Shown: piece after piece, positions 16,899 to 25,976 of the stretch
Position numbering within the stretch: the stretch's first letter is position 1
Layout of the letters: each line of letters opens with the position of its first letter
Assembly (NCBI GenBank): GCA_002404995.1
Contig: DHKY01000012.1
Span: forward strand, 1-49,942
DNA length: 49,942 nucleotides
DNA from: Caryophanales bacterium UBA4682
GTDB taxonomy: Bacteria > Bacillota_I > Bacilli_A > RFN20 > CAG-288
Reading direction: 5' to 3'
Notes under the pieces: model-generated
Databases searched by the model: none
Seen by the model: the letters and a program-made list of their open reading frames with translations, nothing else
What the model was told of the DNA's origin: nothing
Made by a program: the position numbers and the translations under genes

Positions 16899-18290
16899 TT
16901 ACTTGACGTTTTCCTGGGCAAGGAAATTGCGGATATAGTCCTTTAAGGAATCAATGGAGACACGTTCCTGCTTCATTGAGTCACGTTCGCGGACAGTGAC
17001 ACAGTGGTCGTTGGCAGAATCAAAGTCAAAGGTAATGCAAAGAGGAGTACCGATGGCATCTTCACGGCGATATCGTTTGCCAATGGAACCAGTGGTGTCA
17101 AATATAGCGTCAAAATCATAACGAAGACTGTCAAAGAGTTCCTTAGCAGGAGCAACAAGTTTGTTGCTAAGCGGCCTGACCGCAATGGTGTAAGGAGCCA
17201 AGTTGCGGGCAAGGTGCCTGACAATACGAGAGTCTTTTCCACCATCGAGTTCTTCGACTTCATAAGAGTCCATCAGCAAGGCAAGCCTTAAACGATCCAA
17301 TCCGAAAGAAGGTTCAACAACATGCGGAATATAACGCGTATTCGTTTCCGGATCCAAATAAGTAAGGTCTTGTGTCGAAGCTTTCCTATGACGTCCTAAA
17401 TCATAGTCGCCACGGCAAGCAATACCCATAAGCTCACCCCAACCGAGTGTCGGGAAATCATACTCAATATCCGTTGTTGCTTTGGAATAGAAAGCAAGTT
17501 CTTCCGGCTCATGGTCACGGAAGCGGACTTTTTCATCTTTTAAGCCAAGTTTCTCGACAAAGGCTTTGCAGTTCTCTTTATAGAACTCAAACCATTTTTC
17601 GTCTTCTCCAGGCTTAAAGAAGAATTCGATTTCCATCTGTTCGAATTCACGGGTTCGGAAGGTGAAATTGCCAGGAGTGATTTCGTTGCGGAAAGACTTC
17701 CCGATGTCACAGATACCGATAGGAAGCTTACGACGGGTTGTGCGCCTTACATTCTTGAAATTGACAAAAATGCCTTGTGCGGTTTCAGGACGAAGATAGA
17801 CTTCGCTCTGTTTATCTTCCGTCACACCAATAAAGGTCTTGAACATCCTCTGGAATTGACGGATAGGAGTGAATTCATTCTTGCCACAGCTCGGGCATTT
17901 AATTTCACCGGACTGCCTGATCGTATTGAGCTGTTCCTGGGTCCTGCCATCAACATCCAGATCCGGTTTCTGTTCATGGATGATTTGATCAGCGCGATAA
18001 CGTGCATGGCAATATTTGCAATCGACAAGCGGATCATGGAAATTAGCAACGTGTCCTGTTGCTTCCCAGACTTTCGGATTCCTGATAATGGCAGGATCAA
18101 TCTGAACATTATATTCGATACCACGGACAAAGTGCTTCAGCCAAAGATCCTTCAGATGATTTTTGAGAAGTGTTCCAAGCGGGCCATAGTCCCAAGAGTT
18201 CGAAAGGCCACCATAAATTTCGCTTCCCGGATAAACAAAACCGCTAGTAATAAGATGAGTCTGAACTTCTTCAAAAGTTTTTTCAGCCAT
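16899..18290 (-). CDS. Glycyl-tRNA synthetase, single-chain alpha2 type
   Basis: 463 residues, homologous to the alpha2-type GlyRS used by Mollicutes and Staphylococcus, not the two-subunit GlyQ/GlyS of many bacteria. Motifs are GFVYPGSEIYGG, WDYGPLG, the Cys pairs CKYC and CPSC of an insertion, MFKTFIG, LRPETAQGIFVNF and the catalytic FRTREFEQMEIEFF. Conserved Arg residues are CGN while FQ-x-MFKT has AGG where the family usually has Leu or Met. It has a promoter with an extended -10 in the 44-nt gap after recO. Confidence 0.94.
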   Translation of the reverse strand: MAEKTFEEVQTHLITSGFVYPGSEIYGGLSNSWDYGPLGTLLKNHLKDLWLKHFVRGIEYNVQIDPAIIRNPKVWEATGHVANFHDPLVDCKYCHARYRADQIIHEQKPDLDVDGRTQEQLNTIRQSGEIKCPSCGKNEFTPIRQFQRMFKTFIGVTEDKQSEVYLRPETAQGIFVNFKNVRRTTRRKLPIGICDIGKSFRNEITPGNFTFRTREFEQMEIEFFFKPGEDEKWFEFYKENCKAFVEKLGLKDEKVRFRDHEPEELAFYSKATTDIEYDFPTLGWGELMGIACRGDYDLGRHRKASTQDLTYLDPETNTRYIPHVVEPSFGLDRLRLALLMDSYEVEELDGGKDSRIVRHLARNLAPYTIAVRPLSNKLVAPAKELFDSLRYDFDAIFDTTGSIGKRYRREDAIGTPLCITFDFDSANDHCVTVRERDSMKQERVSIDSLKDYIRNFLAQENVK

Positions 18291-18322
18291 ATGTATATAA
18301 CCTCGTTTTCTTTAACTTTTTT

Positions 18323-18331
18323 AGTATACCA
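18323..18331 (-). promoter_or_regulatory. Extended -10 promoter of glyQS-dnaG-rpoD
   Basis: TGGTATACT on the minus strand, between the recO stop and the glycyl-tRNA synthetase start, followed by a GAGG ribosome site. It would allow the lower half of the cluster to be expressed independently. Confidence 0.55.
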
Positions 18332-18334
18332 TAA

Positions 18335-19087
18335 TCAATCCTCTAAAGAGGATTGAAAAAGAGCAAACGTCTGAAGCGGCTTGAGATCAAAATACTCCGT
18401 CAAATAGGAAGTCCTTTGCGATAAAATCCGCCTTCCGCTTTCATAGGGAACTTTCTTTTTTAGCAACGCATCCGTTAGGGGAAGAAAACAGAATTTCAGA
18501 ACATAAATATCCATTTCTGGAGGGTTTTCGCTTTTGTTATTCGCGTTCTTGACACAATCACTACAAAGAAAGCCGCCTTCTTGAAATGAATAGGAACAGA
18601 TGTGTGTTTTCTTTCCACATGATACACATTCCAGTACATCCCTCTTCAAGCCAAGGGAAATATAGATTGCCCCGAGAATCAAAAGGGAACTTGAGAGCAG
18701 GTCGCCACCATTTTCTAAAGAAGAAAGAACACGCTTTACCTGATCAACCGGGAAAGCATCACCATAATGGAAAAGACGAAGAGAGAGCTCCGAAAGGAAC
18801 ATGAGAAAACAAATCGTCTTTCTTTCGGTCCACAAGGAAGAAGAATCTTCTAGAACCTGTAAAGAAGAAGCGGATTTAAAATTATCCGAAACTTCACGAT
18901 AAGAAACCGAGACCCTAGATCCGACCCTAAGAAGTGGGCGAAGAGGACTGTTTGGTCTGTAAATCCGATTTGCCATCCTGGAAAAAACGCCATCATTACC
19001 AGCAAGGGTTATCCTTGCCGAATCATCGCCGTATGGATTGGAAGCAAGAACCAAAGCGGTAACTTCTTTCCTTGGATGTTTCCTCAT
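18335..19087 (-). CDS. recO: DNA repair protein RecO
   Basis: 250 residues; recombination mediator that helps load RecA in the RecFOR pathway. It has an N-terminal OB fold (EVTALVLASNPYGDDSARITL) and a zinc cluster CVSCGKK...CSDC in the C-terminal half. The start codon overlaps the era stop by one nucleotide, and the era-recO-glyQS order is the Firmicutes standard. Confidence 0.88.
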   Translation of the reverse strand: MRKHPRKEVTALVLASNPYGDDSARITLAGNDGVFSRMANRIYRPNSPLRPLLRVGSRVSVSYREVSDNFKSASSLQVLEDSSSLWTERKTICFLMFLSELSLRLFHYGDAFPVDQVKRVLSSLENGGDLLSSSLLILGAIYISLGLKRDVLECVSCGKKTHICSYSFQEGGFLCSDCVKNANNKSENPPEMDIYVLKFCFLPLTDALLKKKVPYESGRRILSQRTSYLTEYFDLKPLQTFALFQSSLED

Positions 19088-19956
19088 TATTCTTCGTAAC
19101 CGAATTTTTTCAGATATTTATCAGAATTTCGCCAATCTGGAATGCACTTTACTTGCAGAGAAATATAACAGGGCGTACCAAAGTAAGCACTGATGGTCTC
19201 TTCCGAGTATTTGGAAATCTGACTGATCCTTTTCCCGTTTTTGCCAATGACAATTGCTTTTTCGCTTTCTTTTTCAACGATGATATCCCCATAGATTTCC
19301 CTAGGAACAGAGTCCCTGTCGACATGCTTGATATCAATGGCAATAGAATGAGGAACTTCCTTTTCAAGAAGACGCCTGCATTTTTCACGAACCATCTCAC
19401 TGATAACATATTCTTTAGGACGATCCGAGACAATATCAGTCGGAAAAATCAAATCACCTTCCGGCACATATTTCTTAATTTCGTTTAATAATGTATCAAT
19501 TCCAAAACCTTCGGCAGCAGATAATTCAATCGGTGTCGCTTTAGGAAGCACTTGGAGGTAACGATTCAATCGTTCTTTTCCAATATTCACTCGGACGAGG
19601 TCGATTTTATTAAAGGCAAGAATAACTGGGATATCCTGTTTGGCAAGTTCGTTTGCCAAGGAGAAATCCGGGACTTCATTAGCATCGACAACATATACAA
19701 TAACATCAACACCCTCTTTAGCATTTTCAGCATCTCGAAGAAGAATGCTGCCAAGTTTTCCGTGCGGACGGAAAACACCGGGCGTGTCCACAAAGACGAT
19801 TTGATAATCAGGATCATTGTAAATTGCGTGAACAATATCCCGAGTAGTCTGAGGCTTTGAGGAAACCGGCAGGAATTTAAACCCTAACCTTTTGTTAATA
19901 ATTGTTGATTTGCCGGCATTAGCACGGCCATAGATACATGCGAATCCGCTTTTCAT
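19087..19956 (-). CDS. era: GTPase Era
   Basis: 289-residue GTPase with a C-terminal KH domain that binds the 3' end of 16S rRNA in 30S maturation. G1 is GRANAGKST, G2/G3 are KPQTTRD and DTPGVF, and G4 is NKID. INK-AGG-LG corresponds to the LLNxLLG of other Era proteins (Leu to Met). The KH domain includes KAIVIGKNGKRI (usually xIIGKxGxxI). Its start overlaps the ybeY-cdd stop by four nucleotides (ATGA). Confidence 0.95.
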   Translation of the reverse strand: MKSGFACIYGRANAGKSTIINKRLGFKFLPVSSKPQTTRDIVHAIYNDPDYQIVFVDTPGVFRPHGKLGSILLRDAENAKEGVDVIVYVVDANEVPDFSLANELAKQDIPVILAFNKIDLVRVNIGKERLNRYLQVLPKATPIELSAAEGFGIDTLLNEIKKYVPEGDLIFPTDIVSDRPKEYVISEMVREKCRRLLEKEVPHSIAIDIKHVDRDSVPREIYGDIIVEKESEKAIVIGKNGKRISQISKYSEETISAYFGTPCYISLQVKCIPDWRNSDKYLKKFGYEE

Positions 19957-20831
19957 CGATTGAAATACTCCTCGTTTCCGAATGAATAAGGGAGAAGATC
20001 ACCGACTGTTGTCTTCAAGACCTTTGTTTCATCGTTGTTATAAATGTAGACTGGGCAATAATGATTCCTTAACTCACTCCTTACCTGCCGACAGCCTCCG
20101 CAAGGGGAACCGATTTCCTTGGCATCCGTCACTAGACTCAAGGAAACAATATCATCTTTATGATACCCTTCTGCATAAGTACGGAACAAAGCACAGCGCT
20201 CCGCACAAATGCCAAGCGGAGTGGCGGAGTTTTCAATATTGAAGCCTTCATGGTATTTGCCGTCCTTTGTGAGGACGACAGCACCGACACGGAATTTCGA
20301 ATATGGAGAATAAGACTTCGCCTGGGCCTCTAAAACGAGTTTCTTAGCCTCGTGAATATCAGTATAGAAATCATAGGGAAGAGTATTAAGAATTTGATTT
20401 TGAAGAGCGAACCTCTTTTCAGCTTCTTCCTTAGAGCCATGATGGTCATAGCCGAACGAATGAAGCAGACCATGGATGAAGAGGAAAGCCATTTCCCGTT
20501 CATATGGATGTCCATAAGCCTTTGCCTGTTTCTTTCCAACCTGCGGGCAGAGAATAATGGAGCCAAGATCAACAATCGGCTCATCCTCCACAAAGTCAGC
20601 TTCACGGAAAGCAAAGGTAAGAACGTCAGTAGGGCGATCCTGTTTTCGATATTCCAGATTCAGCTTGTGCCTTTCTTCTAAGCCGACAAGGGATAAGGAG
20701 ATTTCGTAATCACGGTCGTCTTTCCCAAGCACATCAAGAACATGATTAAAGCAAAGTTCAAAGATTTTCTTATCATTCTTTCCTTTTATTCTTGTTTTGT
20801 TCAGGTAATCCCTGATTCTCTTTCGTTCCAT
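19953..20831 (-). CDS. YbeY endoribonuclease fused to cytidine deaminase
   Basis: A 292-residue fusion. Residues 1-150 are YbeY, the rRNA maturation endonuclease: PTDVLTFAF, then HGLLHSFGYDH with zinc ligands H120, H124 and H130. Residues 160-290 are a tetrameric-type cytidine deaminase: SPYSKFRVGAVV, CAE (C209-E211) and PCGGC (C244, C247), with CRQV-AGG matching CRQVM. No stop codon or frame break separates them. In related genomes these are neighbouring genes, often with dgkA between. The ATG at 20831 has CTGGAGGAG upstream, and its first 59 nt overlap the preceding gene. Both active sites look intact. Confidence 0.92.
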   Translation of the reverse strand: MERKRIRDYLNKTRIKGKNDKKIFELCFNHVLDVLGKDDRDYEISLSLVGLEERHKLNLEYRKQDRPTDVLTFAFREADFVEDEPIVDLGSIILCPQVGKKQAKAYGHPYEREMAFLFIHGLLHSFGYDHHGSKEEAEKRFALQNQILNTLPYDFYTDIHEAKKLVLEAQAKSYSPYSKFRVGAVVLTKDGKYHEGFNIENSATPLGICAERCALFRTYAEGYHKDDIVSLSLVTDAKEIGSPCGGCRQVRSELRNHYCPVYIYNNDETKVLKTTVGDLLPYSFGNEEYFNR

Positions 20832-22053
20832 TGAAGTCTCCTCCAGGTATGTTTTTATTATACCCCAAAGATGCTTGGTTTTCTTTCAGAAAATCACGAA
20901 ACGGATAAGAGAGAGTATTCCTGAGACTATTTTTCTTTTCTGCCCTTAGGCATGTGTTTGCAATATTCCTCCTTGTTGCTGAAATTGAACAGCTTGTCCT
21001 TAACCGAAATAAGAAATAAGAAAGCGAAAAGTTTTCCTCTTTTGGGGTAATGACCCTGAGCGGAGCGGCCAAAGTCCTAATTTCCACAACTTTTAGAAGA
21101 ACTTTCTCATAAAAGAACTCATTTGCCCTCTTGCTTGCCTTCCTATAGTAACCTTTTTCCCTTTTGCCCTCTCCCCTACTTCGTACGAACTTCATTTCCT
21201 GCTGTGAACAAAGATAATTGATTTTGTTTTTCTTTTTGTCGAAGATAAAATGAAGAAATGCAAATATTAAGCCTCCCAAGACTAGAATAGCGGAATATAA
21301 GTTGTCAAAAAGTAGCAGAAACGCGAAAGATAAAATGACGCTGGAAGAATTGACAACCACGGAATAGCACTTGATTTCTTCCTGAAACATTTCGGATAAG
21401 GCTCTCCTGTCCTTTTCATTTTCTGTCTTTTCCAGATAAGGAAGCCTTGTTTTCTTTTCAAAGGATTTTCGTAATGTCAGGCCTAAGGAATTCACGAACA
21501 AAAAGGAAATCATAAACAAGGAAAAGAAAATCATGGATAAAAGGAAGCCATCCTTCCTCGCCATGAATATCCTGCTCAAGCATAAAAACAAAGTAAGACT
21601 GATAAAAGACACGAAATAAAGTAGCTGGCCCGATTTTGAAATAATTGAAATGTTTTTCTGCTTTTGAAGTTCCTTTTTCCCCTCAAAAAGCCTGGCGTAT
21701 CCTAAATAAATTCCTTCCCATTCTTGAAAAGATAATCTCCTCTCTCCGAATTGAGGATCAAACAAAACCACCGACTTCTTCCTGATTCTTTTTATCAATA
21801 AAAAATGAGAATTATCCCCGTTTTTAACTTGGCAGATACAAGGAAGTTCCTCCCGTTTTAACGCCCAAATACTGTCGATCCGATAGGATGAGCATTTGAC
21901 ACCATAATTCAGAAGTTCTTCCTCCATCTGTTTGAAATTTTTGCATTCAGAATCTAGTTTTGCCGTTTCATAAGCATTATTCTTGAACACACAGGAAAGA
22001 TAGTTCCGAACTATAGCCTTGCCGCAATCATCCTTTTCGCTTTGAAAAACCAT
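20773..22053 (-). CDS. C39-type cysteine peptidase-like membrane protein without ATPase
   Basis: 426 residues. The N-terminal ~125 residues resemble the C39 peptidase domain of bacteriocin-exporting ABC transporters: Q4 then DDCGKA with C10, H83 in NSHFLLIKR and D99 in LFDPQFG. Four hydrophobic segments follow (about 143-163, 170-191, 236-252 and 255-272). There is no Walker A, signature or Walker B, so no ABC ATPase. The C-terminal ~90 residues contain many AGG codons and look far more protein-like when these are read as Met. The gene overlaps ybeY-cdd by 59 nt. Substrate and partner are unknown; it could be a degenerate transporter or a membrane protease. Confidence 0.65.
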   Translation of the reverse strand: MVFQSEKDDCGKAIVRNYLSCVFKNNAYETAKLDSECKNFKQMEEELLNYGVKCSSYRIDSIWALKREELPCICQVKNGDNSHFLLIKRIRKKSVVLFDPQFGERRLSFQEWEGIYLGYARLFEGKKELQKQKNISIISKSGQLLYFVSFISLTLFLCLSRIFMARKDGFLLSMIFFSLFMISFLFVNSLGLTLRKSFEKKTRLPYLEKTENEKDRRALSEMFQEEIKCYSVVVNSSSVILSFAFLLLFDNLYSAILVLGGLIFAFLHFIFDKKKNKINYLCSQQEMKFVRSRGEGKREKGYYRKASKRANEFFYEKVLLKVVEIRTLAAPLRVITPKEENFSLSYFLFRLRTSCSISATRRNIANTCLRAEKKNSLRNTLSYPFRDFLKENQASLGYNKNIPGGDFNGTKENQGLPEQNKNKRKE

Positions 22054-22113
22054 CGCTGCTTTCTCCTTTCATCTAATATTGGATAGGAAAACAGCTTTTT
22101 TCCAAAAAAATAT

Positions 22114-23088
22114 TCAGCGAATATCTAAGTCTTTGATTTCGTAAGCCGAAAGAATATTTTTGATATGATTTTTCGTAGCTTCCAATGAAACGCAGTTCTT
22201 TAGAAGAAAATCCGTCTTTTTAAGCACGCTTTGCAGATCAGTAGACCTGAAAGTCAACTTTTTCGGCTTATCCCGGTCTGCGAACAAAGATAGAAGGGCA
22301 TCACTCAGCTTCTTCTGCTCCAGATAGCCTGGAACCTTTTCATAGTCTTCAATGAAAAGCAAAGCAGCGTTCTTTGCTTTCCTTAAATCTTCTTCCCGGT
22401 ATTCCACTTCATACCCGTTGTTCGAACAAAATGATTCCAAAAAATCTTTCCTGTTAAGATAAGCACAGGAATAACCCATTTTGGCTCCCCTATAAGCAAA
22501 GGAACGAATCAAATCCTTAGGTATTTTAATGGCAAGAGATGAAGAAAGAGCAAGACCTTTTTGGATTTCAGCCCTTTTATCGATACTGGCCAGTTTACGC
22601 ATAAATAATGAAATTGCACCAGCCGTATCTTGCCTTTTCGAAAGCTTTTCACGATCATTCATAAAAGACTGTAAAGAAGAGAGAGCGATAGACTTGGATG
22701 ATAAATAGCAAGGATCGATCCGATCAAACGCTTCCCTTTCCTTTTTCCTGTAATCACAGGGACCATGTACAGCTGAAACCTTTTTAGTTACTTTGTTAAA
22801 CGAAAGGGAAACCTGATCGCCTTTGGTTTCTTTCGGGCAAGCAAGTATCTTCCCCTGGCATCCTTTCGAGCATATTTTCCGACTTTGCAGATAAAGATAA
22901 ATCTGTCCAAGATATAAATCAAAGTCTTCCTGGCTTTTTATATACTTCTGGATTTCAATCTTTCCCCGGAGGTCTTCTGTCCTCATTGAACGGACTTTGT
23001 CCTTTAAGGATTCCTCGTCTGCTGGTTTCCTTTCCAGCACGATTTCATTCCTCTCCCTAGTAGAGGCTGGCATGTTCTTTTTTGTCAT
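22114..23088 (-). CDS. dnaI: Primosomal protein DnaI-like helicase loader, degenerate P-loop
   Basis: 324 residues, identified by position after dnaB and by architecture. A Cys-containing N-terminal domain (CSKGCQGKILAC, later C in GPCDYR) matches the zinc-binding helicase-interaction domain of DnaI. The C-terminal half keeps the AAA+ layout (QKGLAL, LLFIEDYEKV, LTF-AGG-STDLQ) but the Walker A motif GxxGxGKT is replaced by LSSSLAIKIPK. The loader may therefore not bind ATP in the usual way. It overlaps dnaB by four nucleotides. Confidence 0.8.
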   Translation of the reverse strand: MTKKNMPASTRERNEIVLERKPADEESLKDKVRSMRTEDLRGKIEIQKYIKSQEDFDLYLGQIYLYLQSRKICSKGCQGKILACPKETKGDQVSLSFNKVTKKVSAVHGPCDYRKKEREAFDRIDPCYLSSKSIALSSLQSFMNDREKLSKRQDTAGAISLFMRKLASIDKRAEIQKGLALSSSLAIKIPKDLIRSFAYRGAKMGYSCAYLNRKDFLESFCSNNGYEVEYREEDLRKAKNAALLFIEDYEKVPGYLEQKKLSDALLSLFADRDKPKKLTFRSTDLQSVLKKTDFLLKNCVSLEATKNHIKNILSAYEIKDLDIR

Positions 23089-24323
23089 AATCCTAAACTC
23101 TTTGCGATATCATCTATTTCTTCCTTCGTAACTTTTTCCTTTTTCGTTGCTTCTTCTTCCGCTGCTTTCGCCTTTTTCCGGCCTAAGGAGCGCTGAACTT
23201 CAAAGTCACGGCTCTTTAAAACGGCCATAGCATCATAGACGGAACTGACTTGATACCCAGAAAGCTTGAAAGCGACTTTTTCGATGAAGACCTTATTGAA
23301 TTCCTTCTTTGTCCGACGGAGTGAATAGTCAAGGACTACGTTGATAATAGCATTGTCGAAGCCAAAGCGGTTCCGAAGGTCTTCTATTTCCCTAAGCCTA
23401 GGCTTCGTAGGATCGGCATTGTATATCTGCGTAAGGTATTCCTTAGGAGTCCTGCTTTGGAAGGCTTGCCTGAAACGAGCTTCCATTTTTGAGCCTGAAA
23501 TATCCTTCTCATCCTTCTCGACTTCTTTTTTGCCGTAGGAAACAAAATTGCGGATGGAATCCTTGAATGTGTCCCTGTAAAATTTTCCGTTCGAATCCGT
23601 ATTTTTTTCGATTAAGCTGCAGATGTCGTCAATTTTAATATCATATAAGGAAGAAAGAGCGGCGATTTCTTTCCTGTATTCTTGAACCGAAGGCAGAGGA
23701 TAATTGATTTTTTCAAGACCGGAAACAATGCCTTTTTCATCTAATTGGATAGGCGATTTATAGTTCTTATCCTGAAGGTTATCGCCAGAAAGAAGAATCC
23801 TTTCATCACCATGAAGTTTAGGAGAATAGGCATCTTTGAAAGAACACGAAACGTTCTCTGCATCATTAAACTTAAATGGTTCTGCTGCTTTGAAATAATT
23901 CCTGAGGGAAAAATATTTTTTGTTCCCTATTTCACTGATAAGGAGAGATTTCAAAACCAGGTCCGAAAAAAACTTTTTGGGAGATGCCGGTGGAAGAAGA
24001 TGATAAATATAGGTAACCTTTTTCCTTCCATCTTCTCCAAAAGAGACTTTCCGGAAGGTTTCCCTTAAGCCTATGCCCTCTAAAAGAGAACGTGCATGAA
24101 GAAAAGAAGGAACCGTTAACCCTAGCTGATTCCTGATTTCTTGGTGGTAGAAGTAGTCATGTCCCAGCTTAAGATAGCTCAAATCATTAAGGATGAAATA
24201 CAAACCGAACGCATCACTTTTTATGATTGGAAGATAAAGAAGCGAAAGGACCTGCCGATCCCTTTCAGATAGGCTGTAGTCCCGATATAAAGTAAAAGAT
24301 GATTCTTCTTCTAAGATAAGCAT
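23085..24323 (-). CDS. dnaB: Replication initiation protein DnaB (Bacillus-type helicase co-loader)
   Basis: 412 residues. The N-terminus has a winged-helix-like region (DRQVLSLLYLPIIKSDAFGLYFIL) as in Bacillus DnaB. The DnaB/DnaD C-terminal domain is seen near residues 320-370 (AIINVVLDYSLRRTKKEFNKVFIEKVA). It helps load the replicative helicase with DnaD and DnaI. The stop is TGA inside the ATGA overlap with dnaI. A TGGTATAAT box lies six nucleotides before the ATG, predicting a leaderless mRNA for the whole downstream cluster. This is not the replicative helicase, which carries the same name in E. coli. Confidence 0.82.
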   Translation of the reverse strand: MLILEEESSFTLYRDYSLSERDRQVLSLLYLPIIKSDAFGLYFILNDLSYLKLGHDYFYHQEIRNQLGLTVPSFLHARSLLEGIGLRETFRKVSFGEDGRKKVTYIYHLLPPASPKKFFSDLVLKSLLISEIGNKKYFSLRNYFKAAEPFKFNDAENVSCSFKDAYSPKLHGDERILLSGDNLQDKNYKSPIQLDEKGIVSGLEKINYPLPSVQEYRKEIAALSSLYDIKIDDICSLIEKNTDSNGKFYRDTFKDSIRNFVSYGKKEVEKDEKDISGSKMEARFRQAFQSRTPKEYLTQIYNADPTKPRLREIEDLRNRFGFDNAIINVVLDYSLRRTKKEFNKVFIEKVAFKLSGYQVSSVYDAMAVLKSRDFEVQRSLGRKKAKAAEEEATKKEKVTKEEIDDIAKSLGL

Positions 24324-24329
24324 AGCTTA

Positions 24330-24338
24330 ATTATACCA
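24330..24338 (-). promoter_or_regulatory. Extended -10 promoter of dnaB
   Basis: TGGTATAAT on the minus strand with a six-nucleotide gap to the dnaB ATG, which puts the predicted start of transcription on the start codon. Confidence 0.6.
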
Positions 24339-24500
24339 TTTTATTTCAGCCATTTCTTTAATAAACTCGTATACTCATTCCCATCAAAATCGTTTTTTAC
24401 ATAATTACAAAAACAGGCGTTTTTGAGAGCTTTCCCCTTTTATTCCATTTCTTAGAATAGTACAATATTTTCGGTCAATTTTCCCACAAAGGAGTGAAAC

Positions 24501-25970
24501 ATGAACTATCGTATTGAGAAAAAAACGAAGATTGTTTGCACCATTGGTCCAGCCAGCCAGGACAAGGAAGTCCTTCGGAAGCTGTTACTGAACGGAAGGA
24601 CCTGCAGGCGCAGGAACTTTTCCCACGGTTCACACGAAGAACATTTAGCCAAAATCCAGACCTTACGTCAAATCGAAGCGGAAGAAGGAATCATCATCCC
24701 AATCTGCCTTGACACGAAAGGACCTGAAATTCGAACCAGCCAATTTGTAGGCGGATCAGCGATTTTCAAAAAAGGCAACAGGACCCGCATTTATAGGGGT
24801 GTTGAAAAGAGGGGAACCGCCGATGAATTCGGTGTTTCCTATACTAATTTATTTAGGGATGTTTCAATCGGTTCTTCCATCCGTCTTGATGATGGAAACC
24901 TCAATCTAATCGTCCGGCAGAAAGATGAAAAGAAGCATGAGCTTATCTGTGAAGTCAGGAACGATCATGTCTGCAAGGACCGTCGCGGCGTAAACTGCCC
25001 AGGTGTCCATTTGACAAGGCCGTATATCTCGGAACAGGACAAATCCGATTTGATTTTCGGTTGCCAGCAACATGTCGACTTGATTTCAGCATCCTTTGTC
25101 CGCAACGTCCAGGATATTCGAGATAGGCGTCAGCTTCTGGATACTCATGGTGGAAAGAACATCATGATTTTCTCAAAGGTCGAAAACACCGAGGCAATTG
25201 AAAACCTCGATGACATCATCCGTGAAAGCGATGGTATCATGGTCGCCCGCGGCGATTTAGGCGTGGAGATTCCTCCGGAAGAAGTCCCTGTTTATCAACG
25301 TTATAGGATCGAACAGTGCCGTCTGCTTGGAAAGCCTGTTATCACGGCAACCCAGAGGTTGGATTCCATGATTCACAATCCTTATCCGACTCGTGCAGAA
25401 GTCAGCGATGTTTCCTTAGCTGTAAACGAAGGAACGGATGCTGTAAGGCTGTCTGGCGAATCCGCAAACGGACAATATCCAGTTGAAGCAGTTTCCAGGC
25501 AAAGCCGTATTGCTGAAGTCACTGAAAAGCACTTCGATTACCGTGCTTCTTACGAAAAAGCCTTCAATACTTCTTCTAAGAGTGTCAATGATGCTATTGC
25601 CAATGCTGTCAGCGAAACCGCAATCACTGTTTCTGCCCAGCTTATTATCTGTTTCTCTGTTTCTGGTCAAACCGGTGTCCGTATTGCAAAGACCCGTCCA
25701 TACTGTCCGGTCTTTGTCGTTTCATCTGATTTAGATGTTTTAACTCATTCAAGGTTGTATTACGCCTGCTATCCATATCATGTCGAGCAAGTTCCTCAAT
25801 TCACGGAAGAGAGGGAAGTCCTTTCCCTGAAAATTGCCCGTGACTACAACATTCCTGTCGGCAGTCGCATCATCAGGACCGGTGGAACTCCGGTAGGTGC
25901 TGGCAAAACCAACTTCAGGAAGGTCTTGACCGTCCGCGATTACGATACGGCAACTTATTCGGAGGATTAA
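24501..25970 (+). CDS. pyk: Pyruvate kinase
   Basis: 489 residues; makes pyruvate and ATP from phosphoenolpyruvate. Motifs: IVCTIGPAS, NFSHGS, LDTKGPEIRT, SKVENTEAIENLDDII, ARGDLGVEIP, GKPVITATQ, NPYPTRAEVSDV and LSGES. Codons 33, 36 and 38 (before NFSHG), 286 (TATQ-x-LDSM) and 316 (DAV-x-LSGE) are AGG; as Met they restore the family consensus, whereas Arg at all five would be unprecedented. The real active-site Arg before NFSHG is CGC at codon 37. AAAGGAG precedes the ATG, with a likely -10 TACAAT at 24461-24466. It probably forms an operon with the ROK kinase and thrS. Confidence 0.97.
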   Translation: MNYRIEKKTKIVCTIGPASQDKEVLRKLLLNGRTCRRRNFSHGSHEEHLAKIQTLRQIEAEEGIIIPICLDTKGPEIRTSQFVGGSAIFKKGNRTRIYRGVEKRGTADEFGVSYTNLFRDVSIGSSIRLDDGNLNLIVRQKDEKKHELICEVRNDHVCKDRRGVNCPGVHLTRPYISEQDKSDLIFGCQQHVDLISASFVRNVQDIRDRRQLLDTHGGKNIMIFSKVENTEAIENLDDIIRESDGIMVARGDLGVEIPPEEVPVYQRYRIEQCRLLGKPVITATQRLDSMIHNPYPTRAEVSDVSLAVNEGTDAVRLSGESANGQYPVEAVSRQSRIAEVTEKHFDYRASYEKAFNTSSKSVNDAIANAVSETAITVSAQLIICFSVSGQTGVRIAKTRPYCPVFVVSSDLDVLTHSRLYYACYPYHVEQVPQFTEEREVLSLKIARDYNIPVGSRIIRTGGTPVGAGKTNFRKVLTVRDYDTATYSED

Positions 25971-25976
25971 TTCAAA

